Shown piece by piece: positions 16,934 to 26,274 of a stretch of DNA of 64,000 nt (position 1 is its first letter; every line of letters starts with the position of its first letter). A program made the position numbers and the translations under genes. The stretch comes from Candidatus Poseidoniaceae archaeon (GTDB lineage: Archaea > Thermoplasmatota > Poseidoniia > Poseidoniales > Poseidoniaceae), in NCBI GenBank assembly GCA_949372875.1, contig CASIAW010000003.1:1-64000 (forward strand), written 5' to 3'. The notes below the pieces were generated by a model, which was not told the DNA's origin, ran no database searches, and worked only from the letters and a program-made list of their open reading frames with translations.

Positions 16934-17524
16934 ATGAGTTTGATTGCAGGAGTTGGTTTTTTCACTCTTGGTGGTTGTATGGGTTACGCCCTTCCACGGT
17001 TCCCTTTTCTTCTGATGTCTCGGACAAGAGGATTCAACACCCATTTTCCACCCCATCCTGAAGCAATTCCTCTTTCACCGCATTTGACCCAACGCGTGTT
17101 ACACATGCGGATGTTTTACTGGTGGGGTATGTTGGTTGTATTCCTCCCCTTGACAGTCGGTATTTTGTCAGTTCAATGGGGGAATGCAGCCTTTGGATTT
17201 GGCCTTTGGATTTCAGGTGGTTGGTTTCTTTTGAACCGTTTGCAATCTCTTTTTGGAGGTCAAACTCCGCCATGGACAAAGGACATGGCCCTTGAACTAC
17301 AGATTATTGCAAACAAAGCCGAACAAGGTGGAGGTTGCTGTAACTGGGCATCTCCCCACTGGCAAGTCGCTGGTATCGTTTGTGTCAATTGTAACTCTAA
17401 ACTTTCGAATATGCCCCGCCCTGACCTCGGTAGAAAGCGAAAGGACCGTCGCTTTGTCGGTTTCTTACGGCTCATGCTGAGTGACGGTTATCCTTTGGTT
17501 TCAGTCGAAGATGAAGAAGAGTAA
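16934..17524 (+). CDS. Unknown membrane protein with cysteine pairs
   Basis: 196 residues, not recognised. A hydrophobic N-terminal stretch (SLIAGVGFFTLGGCMGYAL) and two central hydrophobic segments (WWGMLVVFLPLTVGILSV, AAFGFGLWISGGWFLL) suggest three membrane helices. The C-terminal half is soluble and has GGGCCNW and CVNCNSKL, a possible zinc site, and a basic RPDLGRKRKDRR segment. The ATG at 16934 is chosen because AGGTGATTCT precedes it; longer forms would run back into the aminotransferase. No function can be assigned. Confidence 0.6.
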   Translation: MSLIAGVGFFTLGGCMGYALPRFPFLLMSRTRGFNTHFPPHPEAIPLSPHLTQRVLHMRMFYWWGMLVVFLPLTVGILSVQWGNAAFGFGLWISGGWFLLNRLQSLFGGQTPPWTKDMALELQIIANKAEQGGGCCNWASPHWQVAGIVCVNCNSKLSNMPRPDLGRKRKDRRFVGFLRLMLSDGYPLVSVEDEEE

Positions 17525-17609
17525 TGGCGTCAAACCTTTTCTTGAAAACCAGCGTTTCGGTATTGAACTCAAGGGCAATCTTTGAGGTAGGTATGAATCT
17601 GCCACAACT

Positions 17610-18947
17610 ATGGGGAGGTATGCGAGACGAAAAAAACTCATACCTCGTATATGGCTCACCTTTGTCGCGTTCTGTCAGGTTTTTTTGACTCCAATGGTCG
17701 CTTTTTCGATTACGTATCTCATCCAATTGTCGTATGCGAATGAACAAGCATCGATCACTTTCGATAAAGAAATGATTCCTTGGATCACTGCTGCCTCGTT
17801 GATGTATGGGATGATTGCACTCTTGTTGGCATTGATGCTCGGTGGATTCCGCCCGCTTCGCGTTATAGAGAAAGGTGGATGGATTCGGTTTTTGGGATTG
17901 AGCCGCGAGAAAGGCGACGCATCATCTCGACGAATCGCTCGACAGAATTACGCGAACTCACCACATGGACGATTAACTGTCCTGGCTCATGAACGCTGGG
18001 TGGATGGACATACAATTCTTTCAACACATGGTGGATTGATTCTTTTGGCGGTTCCCTTCCAAGTGATGCTTGCTACGGTTCCGCTGTTCTTGGTTCTCAT
18101 CATCCCTGATACAATTATGCATTCAAACCGGCGTTTGGAACTTGCGCTCTTGGTCTACATCTTCGGGCTCATGACCGTCATGCGTTGGTATCCGAAAATC
18201 GCTGAGAAATACATCGGAGTTGCATCATTCACTCGAAAGTGGTTAATTTCGATGACGAAACTTTCGTGGCTTGCTCCCGTACTTGTTCTGTGGCTTCTTG
18301 GCCGGGTTGCCAGTGTCGCTGTAATTGGATGGATGGGCCCTGACCTTAATCTCAGTATTAACTTAGAAAAAGAATTGTTCGAAACTTCTCTTTCTATAGG
18401 TTCGATTCCCGAAACTTCTTTTTTGGATTTGTTAACAGCACTTGCGGTCATGCCTCTTGCTGCGTTTACAACAATTGCCGTACTCGGTGCAGGTTCCTCG
18501 GACCCGCCAGAGTGGATGTATGATTATCGTCCGGCTCCATTGGAGAAAAAGCCACAATCGACCGCTTCAAAAATTATTGGTAAAGGAGCCGGTGTTGCAG
18601 TTTCTACTGCGACAACTGCAGCAGTGCTCGCTTCGACTGCTGTTGCAACCAAGGCTACTTCTGCGATGCACGCTGCAAGTGTGGTCGTTTCTGGCTCTTC
18701 AGCTGTCACACAAGCACCCGGTGCTGTGCAATCACTTTCAGAGGGAGTGTCCCACATCGGGCAAATTCATGACGTCACGGATGCAGTGCCTTCCAGCGAT
18801 ACAGATTTGGAGTTCGAAGGTATTAGTGATTTGTTTGACCAAGCGTCTACCTCGGAAGAGGTTCTTTCGCTTGATACGGAGTCAATTTCTATCCCAGACT
18901 TCCAGCAACCATCGATTAAAGGATTAAGAAAATCCAAAGAACTCTAG
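17610..18947 (+). CDS. Unknown multi-pass membrane protein with Ala/Ser/Thr-rich tail
   Basis: 445 residues, not recognised. About six hydrophobic segments occur in the first 300 residues (around 12-36, 56-78, 138-165, 178-195, 213-245 and 285-305). The last 135 residues are soluble, starting with PPEWMYDYRPAPLEKKP, then a low-complexity Ala/Thr/Val region and an acidic end. The segment HGRLTVLAHERWVDGHTILSTHGG between helices has several histidines but matches no motif I know. The ATG at 17610 follows GGGAGG closely and could be replaced by a downstream start. Confidence 0.6.
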   Translation: MGRYARRKKLIPRIWLTFVAFCQVFLTPMVAFSITYLIQLSYANEQASITFDKEMIPWITAASLMYGMIALLLALMLGGFRPLRVIEKGGWIRFLGLSREKGDASSRRIARQNYANSPHGRLTVLAHERWVDGHTILSTHGGLILLAVPFQVMLATVPLFLVLIIPDTIMHSNRRLELALLVYIFGLMTVMRWYPKIAEKYIGVASFTRKWLISMTKLSWLAPVLVLWLLGRVASVAVIGWMGPDLNLSINLEKELFETSLSIGSIPETSFLDLLTALAVMPLAAFTTIAVLGAGSSDPPEWMYDYRPAPLEKKPQSTASKIIGKGAGVAVSTATTAAVLASTAVATKATSAMHAASVVVSGSSAVTQAPGAVQSLSEGVSHIGQIHDVTDAVPSSDTDLEFEGISDLFDQASTSEEVLSLDTESISIPDFQQPSIKGLRKSKEL

Positions 18948-18959
18948 TCCTTTTCTACT

Positions 18960-18974
18960 GACCCCTACGGGGTC
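18960..18974. other. Short perfect hairpin GACCCC-TAC-GGGGTC
   Basis: A 6-bp perfect stem with a 3-base loop lies between the stop of the upstream gene (18947) and the next surface-protein gene. It is followed by ATAAAAAGG, not by a T-run, so it is not a classical terminator on the plus strand. It could be a leader element of the downstream mRNA; the function is unknown. Confidence 0.4.
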
Positions 18975-19027
18975 ATAAAAAGGCCATCTCTATATGCCAC
19001 TTGAAACTGGGAGGTGCTGTTGGTCTT

Positions 19028-22000
19028 ATGCGTCGTATCACTCCTTTGACTCTTGCCGCCCTCATGCTCATCCAAACTCTCACGTTGGGTATCGCTGCTC
19101 CAGTCAGTGCTACCGAGGCACGTGGCGGCTCAAACGATGATTGGCTTGTCTCGCAATTGACGATTGGAAACGCCAGTTCGAGTGCTGAAGTGTGGACACA
19201 ATCCGATGGGACAACTGTCGAATATTTGTTTGAAGGCGACACGATTGAAATCGAAATGGAGATTCAACGCGGTGGTAGTTCATTCTCAGGAAAGACTTCG
19301 GTTGCAATGATACAAATTTACCATCCAATCGGTTATGTTATGGATACATTCACTTGGACTTCTGGCGCCCTCATTGGAGGTCAAAAAGATTCAGGAACCT
19401 TTGCTTGGACGCCAAGCGCAGCACATTCAATTCTCAACACGACTACCAACGACCTTTCCGGAGGACTCATTATACGAGCCATGCTCGATAAGGATTCGAA
19501 CGGTGATGATCGGAATGAAAACGATATGTTGGAAAAGACGGTTCCTATCGCAATCATGAAGGACATTTTTGATGGTTCTACTTTGTCTTCTTCCACTTTC
19601 ATCTCTGCGCGCTATCCTGCCAACGGAGGAAATGCAGAAGGACAAGGCTCCTGGGAAGATTTGACCGGTGGAGCAATTGGATCCAAACACTGGGGAAATG
19701 CGGCTTCAGGCAATAATTACCCTTCGAATGCCCACGACCGTTTAGTCCATTCCTTCATTTCTCAAAACGGTCAAAATTGTGGAACGAATGCTCAACTTGA
19801 TGCTGGAATGTCCAATACTTACGGGACTGCTATTTGTCGAAATGTGTTCTATGCATCCAACTATATTTCTTCTCAAATCCATGTCCAAGCGTGGGGCAGT
19901 GTCGCAGCTGGCGACAGTGTTTCCCTGGAAATGTGGAGAGGCTCTGGTTCACAAAACATCAACGAATCCATCGTTTACGATATCAGTGCAGGCAATCCAA
20001 GTCAAGCACCAGACCAGTGGACTCGCATCAGTTGGGACCCACAAGTCACCTACTTGCAAAACCCATACGTGACAAATCAAAATGTGTTCCTTGGCGGAAA
20101 CTCGTATACTATGGGATTAGTACTACGAAGCGATAGCAGCGATGCATCGGAAGGATTCCATGTCGATGATTGGATTCAATTTGGTGTCCGTAAAGTACAG
20201 GAATATACTTTGGATGTTGTCTGCGATGCACCTGAAAACGGTTATTCTGCCCCTCCAAGTGCTATCCTCTCACTGTATTGCGTTGTAACCAATAACGGAT
20301 ACTCGCCTGCAACCATTCGCTCTGACTCGAACATTTCGAACTTGACATGGATGGACCCAGCCAATCCAATGATTCGCCAAGATGCAGTATACATGAGTGC
20401 AGCAGGTTATCCAACACTTGTTGGCGACCACGACACAAGCATTCTCATCCCACCGATTCAAGGCGGTGCTTCAGTCGACCTTTGGGTCAACTTGAGTATT
20501 CCTGCTGGTGCAGATGTTCAACAATTGACATGGCAACTCTGGTTGACTGATGCATCAGGTCAAAACTCTGGTGAAAAAGCGAGGGTATCCGCTCCTGTTG
20601 GCGTAACTGAACAATACGGTGTTTCTCTTTCTTCAACGTTAGGGCTACAAGCAGGTTCCATGGGTCCAGGCGAATCTGGATTGGTCCCGTTCCGCTTGCA
20701 AAACTCCGGTAACAGAGATGCTTCGTTTAATCTCGCCACAACCTTTTCCGAAGATGATTGGAATGCACTGCTGGTTAACGAAACAGGCGCTCCAGTATCA
20801 AACCCCGTCTACGTTGGTCGCGGACAGAGCATTAATCTCCAACTCAACATCACAGCTGCATCTGAATCAAACCCTGGAACTGTTTCGTTTACGTTGCGTG
20901 CAACATGCCCTTCATGTGGCGCATTGTTTGGTATCGATGTCTTGGTTCGGAACATCAATGTCCCAATCTACAGAGAGGTCTCACTTGATACCGACCAAAC
21001 CGATTTCTCAGGTGCGGCAAACGGTATCGCCAAGAAAGTCTACATCTCTATTTCCAACACTGGTAATGACGATGAACAATATGATATTTCTCTCACCCAG
21101 CAAAACTGGCAACTTGGCGCAAACCTTGCTGCAAGCCAAACTGCTGTAATGGACGCTTGGGATGGCACTTCAATCATTCAACTGAACCTCCCTATGCCAA
21201 TCGGACTTAGCCCTGGCTTGTATGGTTTGACGGTCACTGTGACAAGCGTTGAAGATTCAAGTGTGTCTGCTTCAATTGGAATGACGGTAGACATCCTTGA
21301 TACCGCTGCAGTTCATGTTTCAGACGAAGATGCAGATCAATCTTACATTCCTGGTGAATCACCTCAAACCATGGCTTTTGAAGTGCGAAACGACGGTAAC
21401 AGTGTTGACCGCTTCGCAATGTCCTTTGAGCTCCCAACTGGAATGGTTGCTGAATATACAAACCTCTATGATGGAAAAACACCCGAAATTATGACTGGTG
21501 CAAGTTACAATGTATCTGTTCGTTTCTCGTTCCTTGACGGAACAGAAGGCCAACTAACACTTGGTGTCATCGCCACGAGTGTGAATGATGCAAATATCAG
21601 TGCTACCGGCTCCTCGACATATCTTGTTGGGTCGCAGAACTGGCTCAAAATCATTCCAACAGAAATGTTGGTTATCGATGAGGCTGAACCTTTCGAAGAT
21701 TGGTCGATGACGGTCACAGTCCGAAATCAATACACGACAGCACAATCGGTTTCCATGAATTTGGACAACGGTGATTCGTCAAACTGGATTCAATCACGAA
21801 TCGCAAACAGTGACCGAACCTTTTCCTTGGCTGTCGAAGAAGAACGTCAAGTCACTGTCATCTTCACTGTTTCACAAGTTACATTGGATAACCTTGGCCA
21901 ACCTTCGCTTTTCACCAACCTTACTTTATGGGCTCAATCTCAGACGGTGAGTGATGCAGCTAGCACCACATTGCAATTGCAGTTGATTGAAACAGGAGCC

Positions 22001-22447
22001 TCCTCTGATGATGGTGCAGACTCTGATTCCAGTGGAATCGACGTTGTCTCAATTCTTATGTGGCTTGGATTCATCAGTATTTTCCTTGTTGGTATTGGTG
22101 TGATTTTCCGAATCCTCACAGAGGAGGATGAAGAAGACGATTACGGCGGATGGGGTGCGGAAGGTTACGAAGGTAGCGTTGAAGCAACTTACGGCGCAGT
22201 CGCTGCCGCACCGACCGTTCCAGTCGCTGGTGCATCTTACCAAGCTCCATCGAGTATGCCTCCAGCTGCTGCACCCGCAGCAATGCCACCTGCTCCAGCA
22301 CCGGCTGCACCGGTAGCGCCAACACCGGCTCTTGGTACAGCAGAAACTGCCCCGCCAGTTCCTGCTTCTGGGTTGCCAGATGGCTGGACAATGGACCAAT
22401 GGAATGTCTACGGACAGATGTGGCTTGAGCAAAACGGACAGGCTTGA
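19028..22447 (+). CDS. Large secreted surface protein with C-terminal anchor and WTMDQW tail motif
   Basis: 1139 residues from the ATG at 19028; a TTG at 19001 is the longer alternative, but the signal peptide MRRITPLTLAALMLIQTLTLGIA begins at this ATG. The body is a string of beta-sandwich-like domains with repeated phrases such as FRLQNSGNRDASFNL and ISNTGNDDEQYDISL, the look of CARDB/NEW3-type domains of surface proteins. A membrane helix (VVSILMWLGFISIFLVGIGVIF, about residues 1005-1027) precedes an acidic and Pro/Ala-rich cytoplasmic tail ending in GLPDGWTMDQWNVYGQMWL. That tail looks like a small conserved domain, not random sequence. The role is probably cell surface or protein binding; no enzyme motif was found. 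Confidence 0.75.
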   Translation: MRRITPLTLAALMLIQTLTLGIAAPVSATEARGGSNDDWLVSQLTIGNASSSAEVWTQSDGTTVEYLFEGDTIEIEMEIQRGGSSFSGKTSVAMIQIYHPIGYVMDTFTWTSGALIGGQKDSGTFAWTPSAAHSILNTTTNDLSGGLIIRAMLDKDSNGDDRNENDMLEKTVPIAIMKDIFDGSTLSSSTFISARYPANGGNAEGQGSWEDLTGGAIGSKHWGNAASGNNYPSNAHDRLVHSFISQNGQNCGTNAQLDAGMSNTYGTAICRNVFYASNYISSQIHVQAWGSVAAGDSVSLEMWRGSGSQNINESIVYDISAGNPSQAPDQWTRISWDPQVTYLQNPYVTNQNVFLGGNSYTMGLVLRSDSSDASEGFHVDDWIQFGVRKVQEYTLDVVCDAPENGYSAPPSAILSLYCVVTNNGYSPATIRSDSNISNLTWMDPANPMIRQDAVYMSAAGYPTLVGDHDTSILIPPIQGGASVDLWVNLSIPAGADVQQLTWQLWLTDASGQNSGEKARVSAPVGVTEQYGVSLSSTLGLQAGSMGPGESGLVPFRLQNSGNRDASFNLATTFSEDDWNALLVNETGAPVSNPVYVGRGQSINLQLNITAASESNPGTVSFTLRATCPSCGALFGIDVLVRNINVPIYREVSLDTDQTDFSGAANGIAKKVYISISNTGNDDEQYDISLTQQNWQLGANLAASQTAVMDAWDGTSIIQLNLPMPIGLSPGLYGLTVTVTSVEDSSVSASIGMTVDILDTAAVHVSDEDADQSYIPGESPQTMAFEVRNDGNSVDRFAMSFELPTGMVAEYTNLYDGKTPEIMTGASYNVSVRFSFLDGTEGQLTLGVIATSVNDANISATGSSTYLVGSQNWLKIIPTEMLVIDEAEPFEDWSMTVTVRNQYTTAQSVSMNLDNGDSSNWIQSRIANSDRTFSLAVEEERQVTVIFTVSQVTLDNLGQPSLFTNLTLWAQSQTVSDAASTTLQLQLIETGASSDDGADSDSSGIDVVSILMWLGFISIFLVGIGVIFRILTEEDEEDDYGGWGAEGYEGSVEATYGAVAAAPTVPVAGASYQAPSSMPPAAAPAAMPPAPAPAAPVAPTPALGTAETAPPVPASGLPDGWTMDQWNVYGQMWLEQNGQA

Positions 22448-22519
22448 ATCGTCAGTTCACCTCAAGCGTAGGGTTCAAGGCTGACTCGCCCTCGGCAAAG
22501 TTGCAACGGAGACGTTATC

Positions 22520-24151
22520 ATGTATGGAAATGGACAAGCACCAATCTTCATTTTGAAGGATGGAACACAACGAACACGTGGACGAACTGCTCAATCGAAC
22601 AACATTGCAGCTGCAAAAGCGGTCGCAGATGCAGTTCGCTCGACACTTGGTCCCAAAGGTATGGATAAGATGTTGGTCGATTCAATGGGCGATGTTGTCA
22701 TCACCAATGACGGCGCAACCATTCTCAAAGAAATGGATATTGACCATCCTGCTGCAAAGATGATTATCGAAGTGGCGAAGACCCAAGAACAACACTGCTA
22801 TGATGGAACGACCTCTGCTGTAGTGCTCTCTGGGGAACTCCTCAAGCGTAGCGAAGACCTCATTGAACAGAATGTTCATCCAACTGTAATTTGTGAAGGA
22901 TTCCGTTTGGCAGCAGAAAAGGCTGTTGAACTTCTCGAAGCACATGGTATCTCTACCGAAAACCAAGATTCAGTTCTCATGGAAGTCGCTAAGACTGCAC
23001 TGACCGGCAAGTCTGCAGGAGCAGTCAAGAGTTTCATGGCTGATATTTGTGTGCGAGCAGTTAACGCAGTTGGCATTATTGAAAACGATGAGCGAATCGT
23101 GGATCTTTCGGATATCAAAGTCGAAAAGCGACAAGGTGGTTCAATTAAAGATTCATCACTCATCGATGGTATTCTCTTGGACAAAGAGCGCGTTCATGCT
23201 GGAATGCCTCGTACCATGGCCGATGCGAAAATCGCCCTTATCAATTCTGCAATCGAGGTGAAGAAGACAGAGGTCGACGCTAAAATCCAGATTACTGACC
23301 CGAATCAACTCTCACTCTTCCTTGAAGAAGAAGAAAACTACATCCGTGGGCTTGTTCATAAGATTCAAGCCTCTGGTGCTACCGTTCTTATCTGTCAGAA
23401 AGGCATCGATGAATTAGCTCAGCACTACATGTCCAAAGCTGGAATCTTTGCGATCCGTCGAGCAAAGAAATCAGACATGGAAGCACTCTCAAAAGCGACT
23501 GCAGGTCGAATTGTGACAAATCTTGACGACCTTACGCCAGAAGACCTCGGTCATGCTGCTAAAGTCGAAGAGCGAAAAATCGGAGAATCTGATATGACGT
23601 TCATCACAGGCTGTCCAGAAGCAAAGTCCGTTTCGGTTCTCCTTCGTGGTGGAACCGAGCACGTAGTCGATGAAATCCGCCGAGCGTTTGACGATGCAGT
23701 TGGCGTTGTGTCAGTGGCTTGGGAAGACGGAGCAGTTCTCACCGGTGGCGGCAGTGTATTGGCCGCCCTCTCACGAGACCTTCGAACCTATGCGGAAACC
23801 ATCGGTGGCCGAGAACAAATGGCAATCGAGGCTTTTGCATCTGCTTTGGAAATCATTCCCCGAACACTTGCTGAAAATGCAGGTCTTGACCCCGTTACCA
23901 CTCTCATTGAACTTCGTAAAGCGCATGCTGATGGTCAATCACATGCAGGTATCAATGTCTATGAAGGTGGCGTTGTCGATATGAAAGAAGCCAACGTCGT
24001 TGAACCAATGCGCGTTGTTGAACAAGCAATCCAATCTGCAACAGAAACTGCTATCATGATTCTGCGAATTGATGACGTCATTTCATCGAAGGGTGTTTCG
24101 ATGGACGGCGGCATGGGTGACATGGGTGGCATGGGCGACTTCCAGATGTGA
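22520..24151 (+). CDS. ths: Thermosome subunit (group II chaperonin)
   Basis: 543 residues, the family length, ending in the Gly-Met-rich tail [14 protein letters not shown] typical of thermosomes. The N-terminal [28 protein letters not shown] block and the [12 protein letters not shown] region near residue 410 are clear. One oddity is that the nucleotide-loop motif usually written GDGTT is YDGTT here (residues 94-98): the aspartate is kept but the first glycycl position is tyrosine. Another is that the glutamate commonly found in GGGAxE is leucine (GGGSVL). It forms double-ring ATP-dependent folding complexes. It appears monocistronic, with about 70 bases upstream and no close partner. Confidence 0.95.
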   Translation: MYGNGQAPIFILKDGTQRTRGRTAQSNNIAAAKAVADAVRSTLGPKGMDKMLVDSMGDVVITNDGATILKEMDIDHPAAKMIIEVAKTQEQHCYDGTTSAVVLSGELLKRSEDLIEQNVHPTVICEGFRLAAEKAVELLEAHGISTENQDSVLMEVAKTALTGKSAGAVKSFMADICVRAVNAVGIIENDERIVDLSDIKVEKRQGGSIKDSSLIDGILLDKERVHAGMPRTMADAKIALINSAIEVKKTEVDAKIQITDPNQLSLFLEEEENYIRGLVHKIQASGATVLICQKGIDELAQHYMSKAGIFAIRRAKKSDMEALSKATAGRIVTNLDDLTPEDLGHAAKVEERKIGESDMTFITGCPEAKSVSVLLRGGTEHVVDEIRRAFDDAVGVVSVAWEDGAVLTGGGSVLAALSRDLRTYAETIGGREQMAIEAFASALEIIPRTLAENAGLDPVTTLIELRKAHADGQSHAGINVYEGGVVDMKEANVVEPMRVVEQAIQSATETAIMILRIDDVISSKGVSMDGGMGDMGGMGDFQM

Positions 24152-24294
24152 AGTTGAACCTCAGTTCCTGCGTATTACGGCACAGAAATTTTGCTGAAAG
24201 GTGGCCCTTCTGTCACACGGTTATATGCGAACCTTGAAAGGCCCCTGCATGGTGGGAAACTTTGCTTACGACGACGTAAGTGTGGGTGATTTAC
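24152..24294. promoter_or_regulatory. Intergenic promoter region of the Fe-S-like module
   Basis: This 143-base gap holds the AT-rich ACGGTTATATGCG (about 24218-24230), a plausible TATA-type element about 65-75 bases ahead of the next ATG, and GGTGATTTAC directly before the ATG at 24295 as Shine-Dalgarno sequence. There is no terminator hairpin with a T-run after the thermosome gene that I can see. Confidence 0.4.
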
Positions 24295-26265
24295 ATGGCC
24301 ATTGTAGCAAAGGTATGGATTGAAGAAGATTGCATAACATGCGACGCTTGTCAAGACATATGTCCTGAAGTGTTTCTCGTTTCAGAAGATACATCGGAAA
24401 TTATAGCCGCAGTCCGCCTTGATGGTCAACTTGATCGTAACGTCGGTGGCGCAGGTATGTCTGGCTCTACCGGTGCAGATTACGGTGATATGATTCTCGA
24501 GGCTGCGGAAGCGTGTCCTGTTGAAATCATCAAATATGAAATTCAAGGTGAAGTCGCCGCTGAAGCAGTTGTAGAAGCCGCTCCAGCAGCAGCTGTCGCA
24601 GCGGCACCTCCAGCAGCGGCTGCCGCAGTAGCAACAGGCGGTAGTGACGCTCTGCAAGCACTCATGGGCGGTGGCGACCGTTCTCTTTCTATCTTCTTCG
24701 GTTCTCAAACCGGAAACGCAGCAGGACTGGCTGAAAAGACGGCAAAACTCGCATCAAATTACGGTTTAGTTCCAACAGTCTACGACATGGATGGATTTGA
24801 CCCAGCAGCGCTTGGTAACCACAAGCGGACGCTCATCATTACCTCTACATGGGGTGAGGGAGAAATGCCTGATAATGCTGAAACACTCTGGCAATCGGTG
24901 AGTTCACAATCTCCTTCGCTCAATGGAGTCTCTTTCAGTATCTGTGCTATAGGTGATACTGCATACGATGAATTCTGTAAAGCAGGAACCGATTGGGATG
25001 AAAAATACGTCGCACTTGGTGCGAACCGAGTCCATTCCATACAACTCTGTGATGTTGATTTTGACACACCTTGGAGTCAATGGGTCGAAGAAGCCCTTCC
25101 AATGATTGCTTGTGTCGATGAATCCGGCACTCTCCAAGAAGTTCTTCTCGATGAAATGAAAGAATACGGCTCCGGCTCTGGAGAAGAAGTCGTCTCTGGT
25201 GATTTCACTCCTGCCTCAATTATCCAACAGGACTTATCAATCACCCTTTCTTTATTCCGTTACTGTCCTGCAGCATCTGACACTGGATGGGATACCATCG
25301 CTTGTGCAGTTCCAGGGCACGCAACCGTTGAAGACCTCCTCGTTGCCGTTCAACACGATGTTGACGGCAGTTTGGCATTCCGCCGAGGTAATGGAAACGG
25401 AAGTCCAACCACAGGTCTACGGGTAAACGGTCGAATTGTCCTTGCTGACTTGATTCAAATCAGCGAACTGGTCAATGACGGTGGCGTTTTGAAGATTGAA
25501 CCACTTCCTGGTTATCCAGTAATTCGTGATTTGATTGTTGATTATTCCTCTTTTGAGACGAATCGTGTTGCCGCCAAACCATGGTTGCGAGCCGATCCTC
25601 GAGACGGGCACACGCTCCTCAACGGAAACGCAATGGGTACTATGGAGATTGCAACTGCAGCGACACTTCACTCAATGACTGACGTTGTTTCTTATCAATT
25701 GCTTCAATCAATGTCCGACACCTTTGCGTATGACTCGGAATACAAGGGTCCTGGAATCCTTCTTCAGCAATGGTCTCGAAGTATCGACCCTCGAACTGGG
25801 GAATCTCAACAAAATGATTTGATGCACTCTCTTGGAAGCGAACACGGTGTTTGGTCTGAGGCTGATTTCTCATCCGTCGCCCGCTACGGCTCTGATGGAC
25901 GAACAGCCTCGAAAGCACTCAACACAGCACGAGGAAAAATTCTGAACTCAACGAATTACACCGGCCCTCATGGCCGTCTTGTCAAATGGTATGGGCGCAG
26001 TGTGAAGTGGAGCGGAAACGTCAATGAAACGACCCTTTACCGCCAAGTCCTCGGACCTGTCGGCCTCTTAAGTAACATCTTTGATGGCGTATCTGCACGA
26101 ATGTTCCTTGGTTTCACCCGAACCGGTGCGCCGCCATTCCGTAGCCTACAAGCACTTCTGGCTCCACCTGCTGGAATCGGCAAGATTCCGAACATGATTA
26201 ACAGCAAAGTGGCTTCTCACCATGAAGTTGTAAATCTGTTCAACGAAATTGATCAGAGGTTCTGA
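24295..26265 (+). CDS. Ferredoxin-flavodoxin-SdhB-like fusion lacking SdhB Fe-S cysteines
   Basis: 656 residues. Residues 1-80 are a ferredoxin with C13xxC16xxC19xxxC23P and a later ACPVEII, enough for one 4Fe-4S cluster. An Ala-rich linker (about 88-115) leads to a flavodoxin-like FMN domain (FFGSQTGNA near 132, TSTWGEGEMPDNA near 184). From about 315 on it follows SdhB/FrdB: DGSLAFRR, VNGR, LKIEPLPGYPVIRDLIVD, KPWL, KGPGILLQQW. The plant-type 2Fe-2S loop is RGNGNGSPTTG in place of RSCRxGxCG, and the 4Fe-4S/3Fe-4S regions read IATAATLHSMTD and SEADFSSVARYGSDG, without ligands. A tail of about 100 residues is unique to this protein. It is coupled to the next gene (9-base gap). Electron entry by ferredoxin and FMN is inferred. 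Confidence 0.82.
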   Translation: MAIVAKVWIEEDCITCDACQDICPEVFLVSEDTSEIIAAVRLDGQLDRNVGGAGMSGSTGADYGDMILEAAEACPVEIIKYEIQGEVAAEAVVEAAPAAAVAAAPPAAAAAVATGGSDALQALMGGGDRSLSIFFGSQTGNAAGLAEKTAKLASNYGLVPTVYDMDGFDPAALGNHKRTLIITSTWGEGEMPDNAETLWQSVSSQSPSLNGVSFSICAIGDTAYDEFCKAGTDWDEKYVALGANRVHSIQLCDVDFDTPWSQWVEEALPMIACVDESGTLQEVLLDEMKEYGSGSGEEVVSGDFTPASIIQQDLSITLSLFRYCPAASDTGWDTIACAVPGHATVEDLLVAVQHDVDGSLAFRRGNGNGSPTTGLRVNGRIVLADLIQISELVNDGGVLKIEPLPGYPVIRDLIVDYSSFETNRVAAKPWLRADPRDGHTLLNGNAMGTMEIATAATLHSMTDVVSYQLLQSMSDTFAYDSEYKGPGILLQQWSRSIDPRTGESQQNDLMHSLGSEHGVWSEADFSSVARYGSDGRTASKALNTARGKILNSTNYTGPHGRLVKWYGRSVKWSGNVNETTLYRQVLGPVGLLSNIFDGVSARMFLGFTRTGAPPFRSLQALLAPPAGIGKIPNMINSKVASHHEVVNLFNEIDQRF

Positions 26266-26274
26266 GGCGATTCT

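Noticed and set aside
24295-26265. Ordinary succinate dehydrogenase iron-sulfur subunit
   Set aside because: The fold segments match, but none of the SdhB cluster cysteines is present, so the standard function cannot be claimed.
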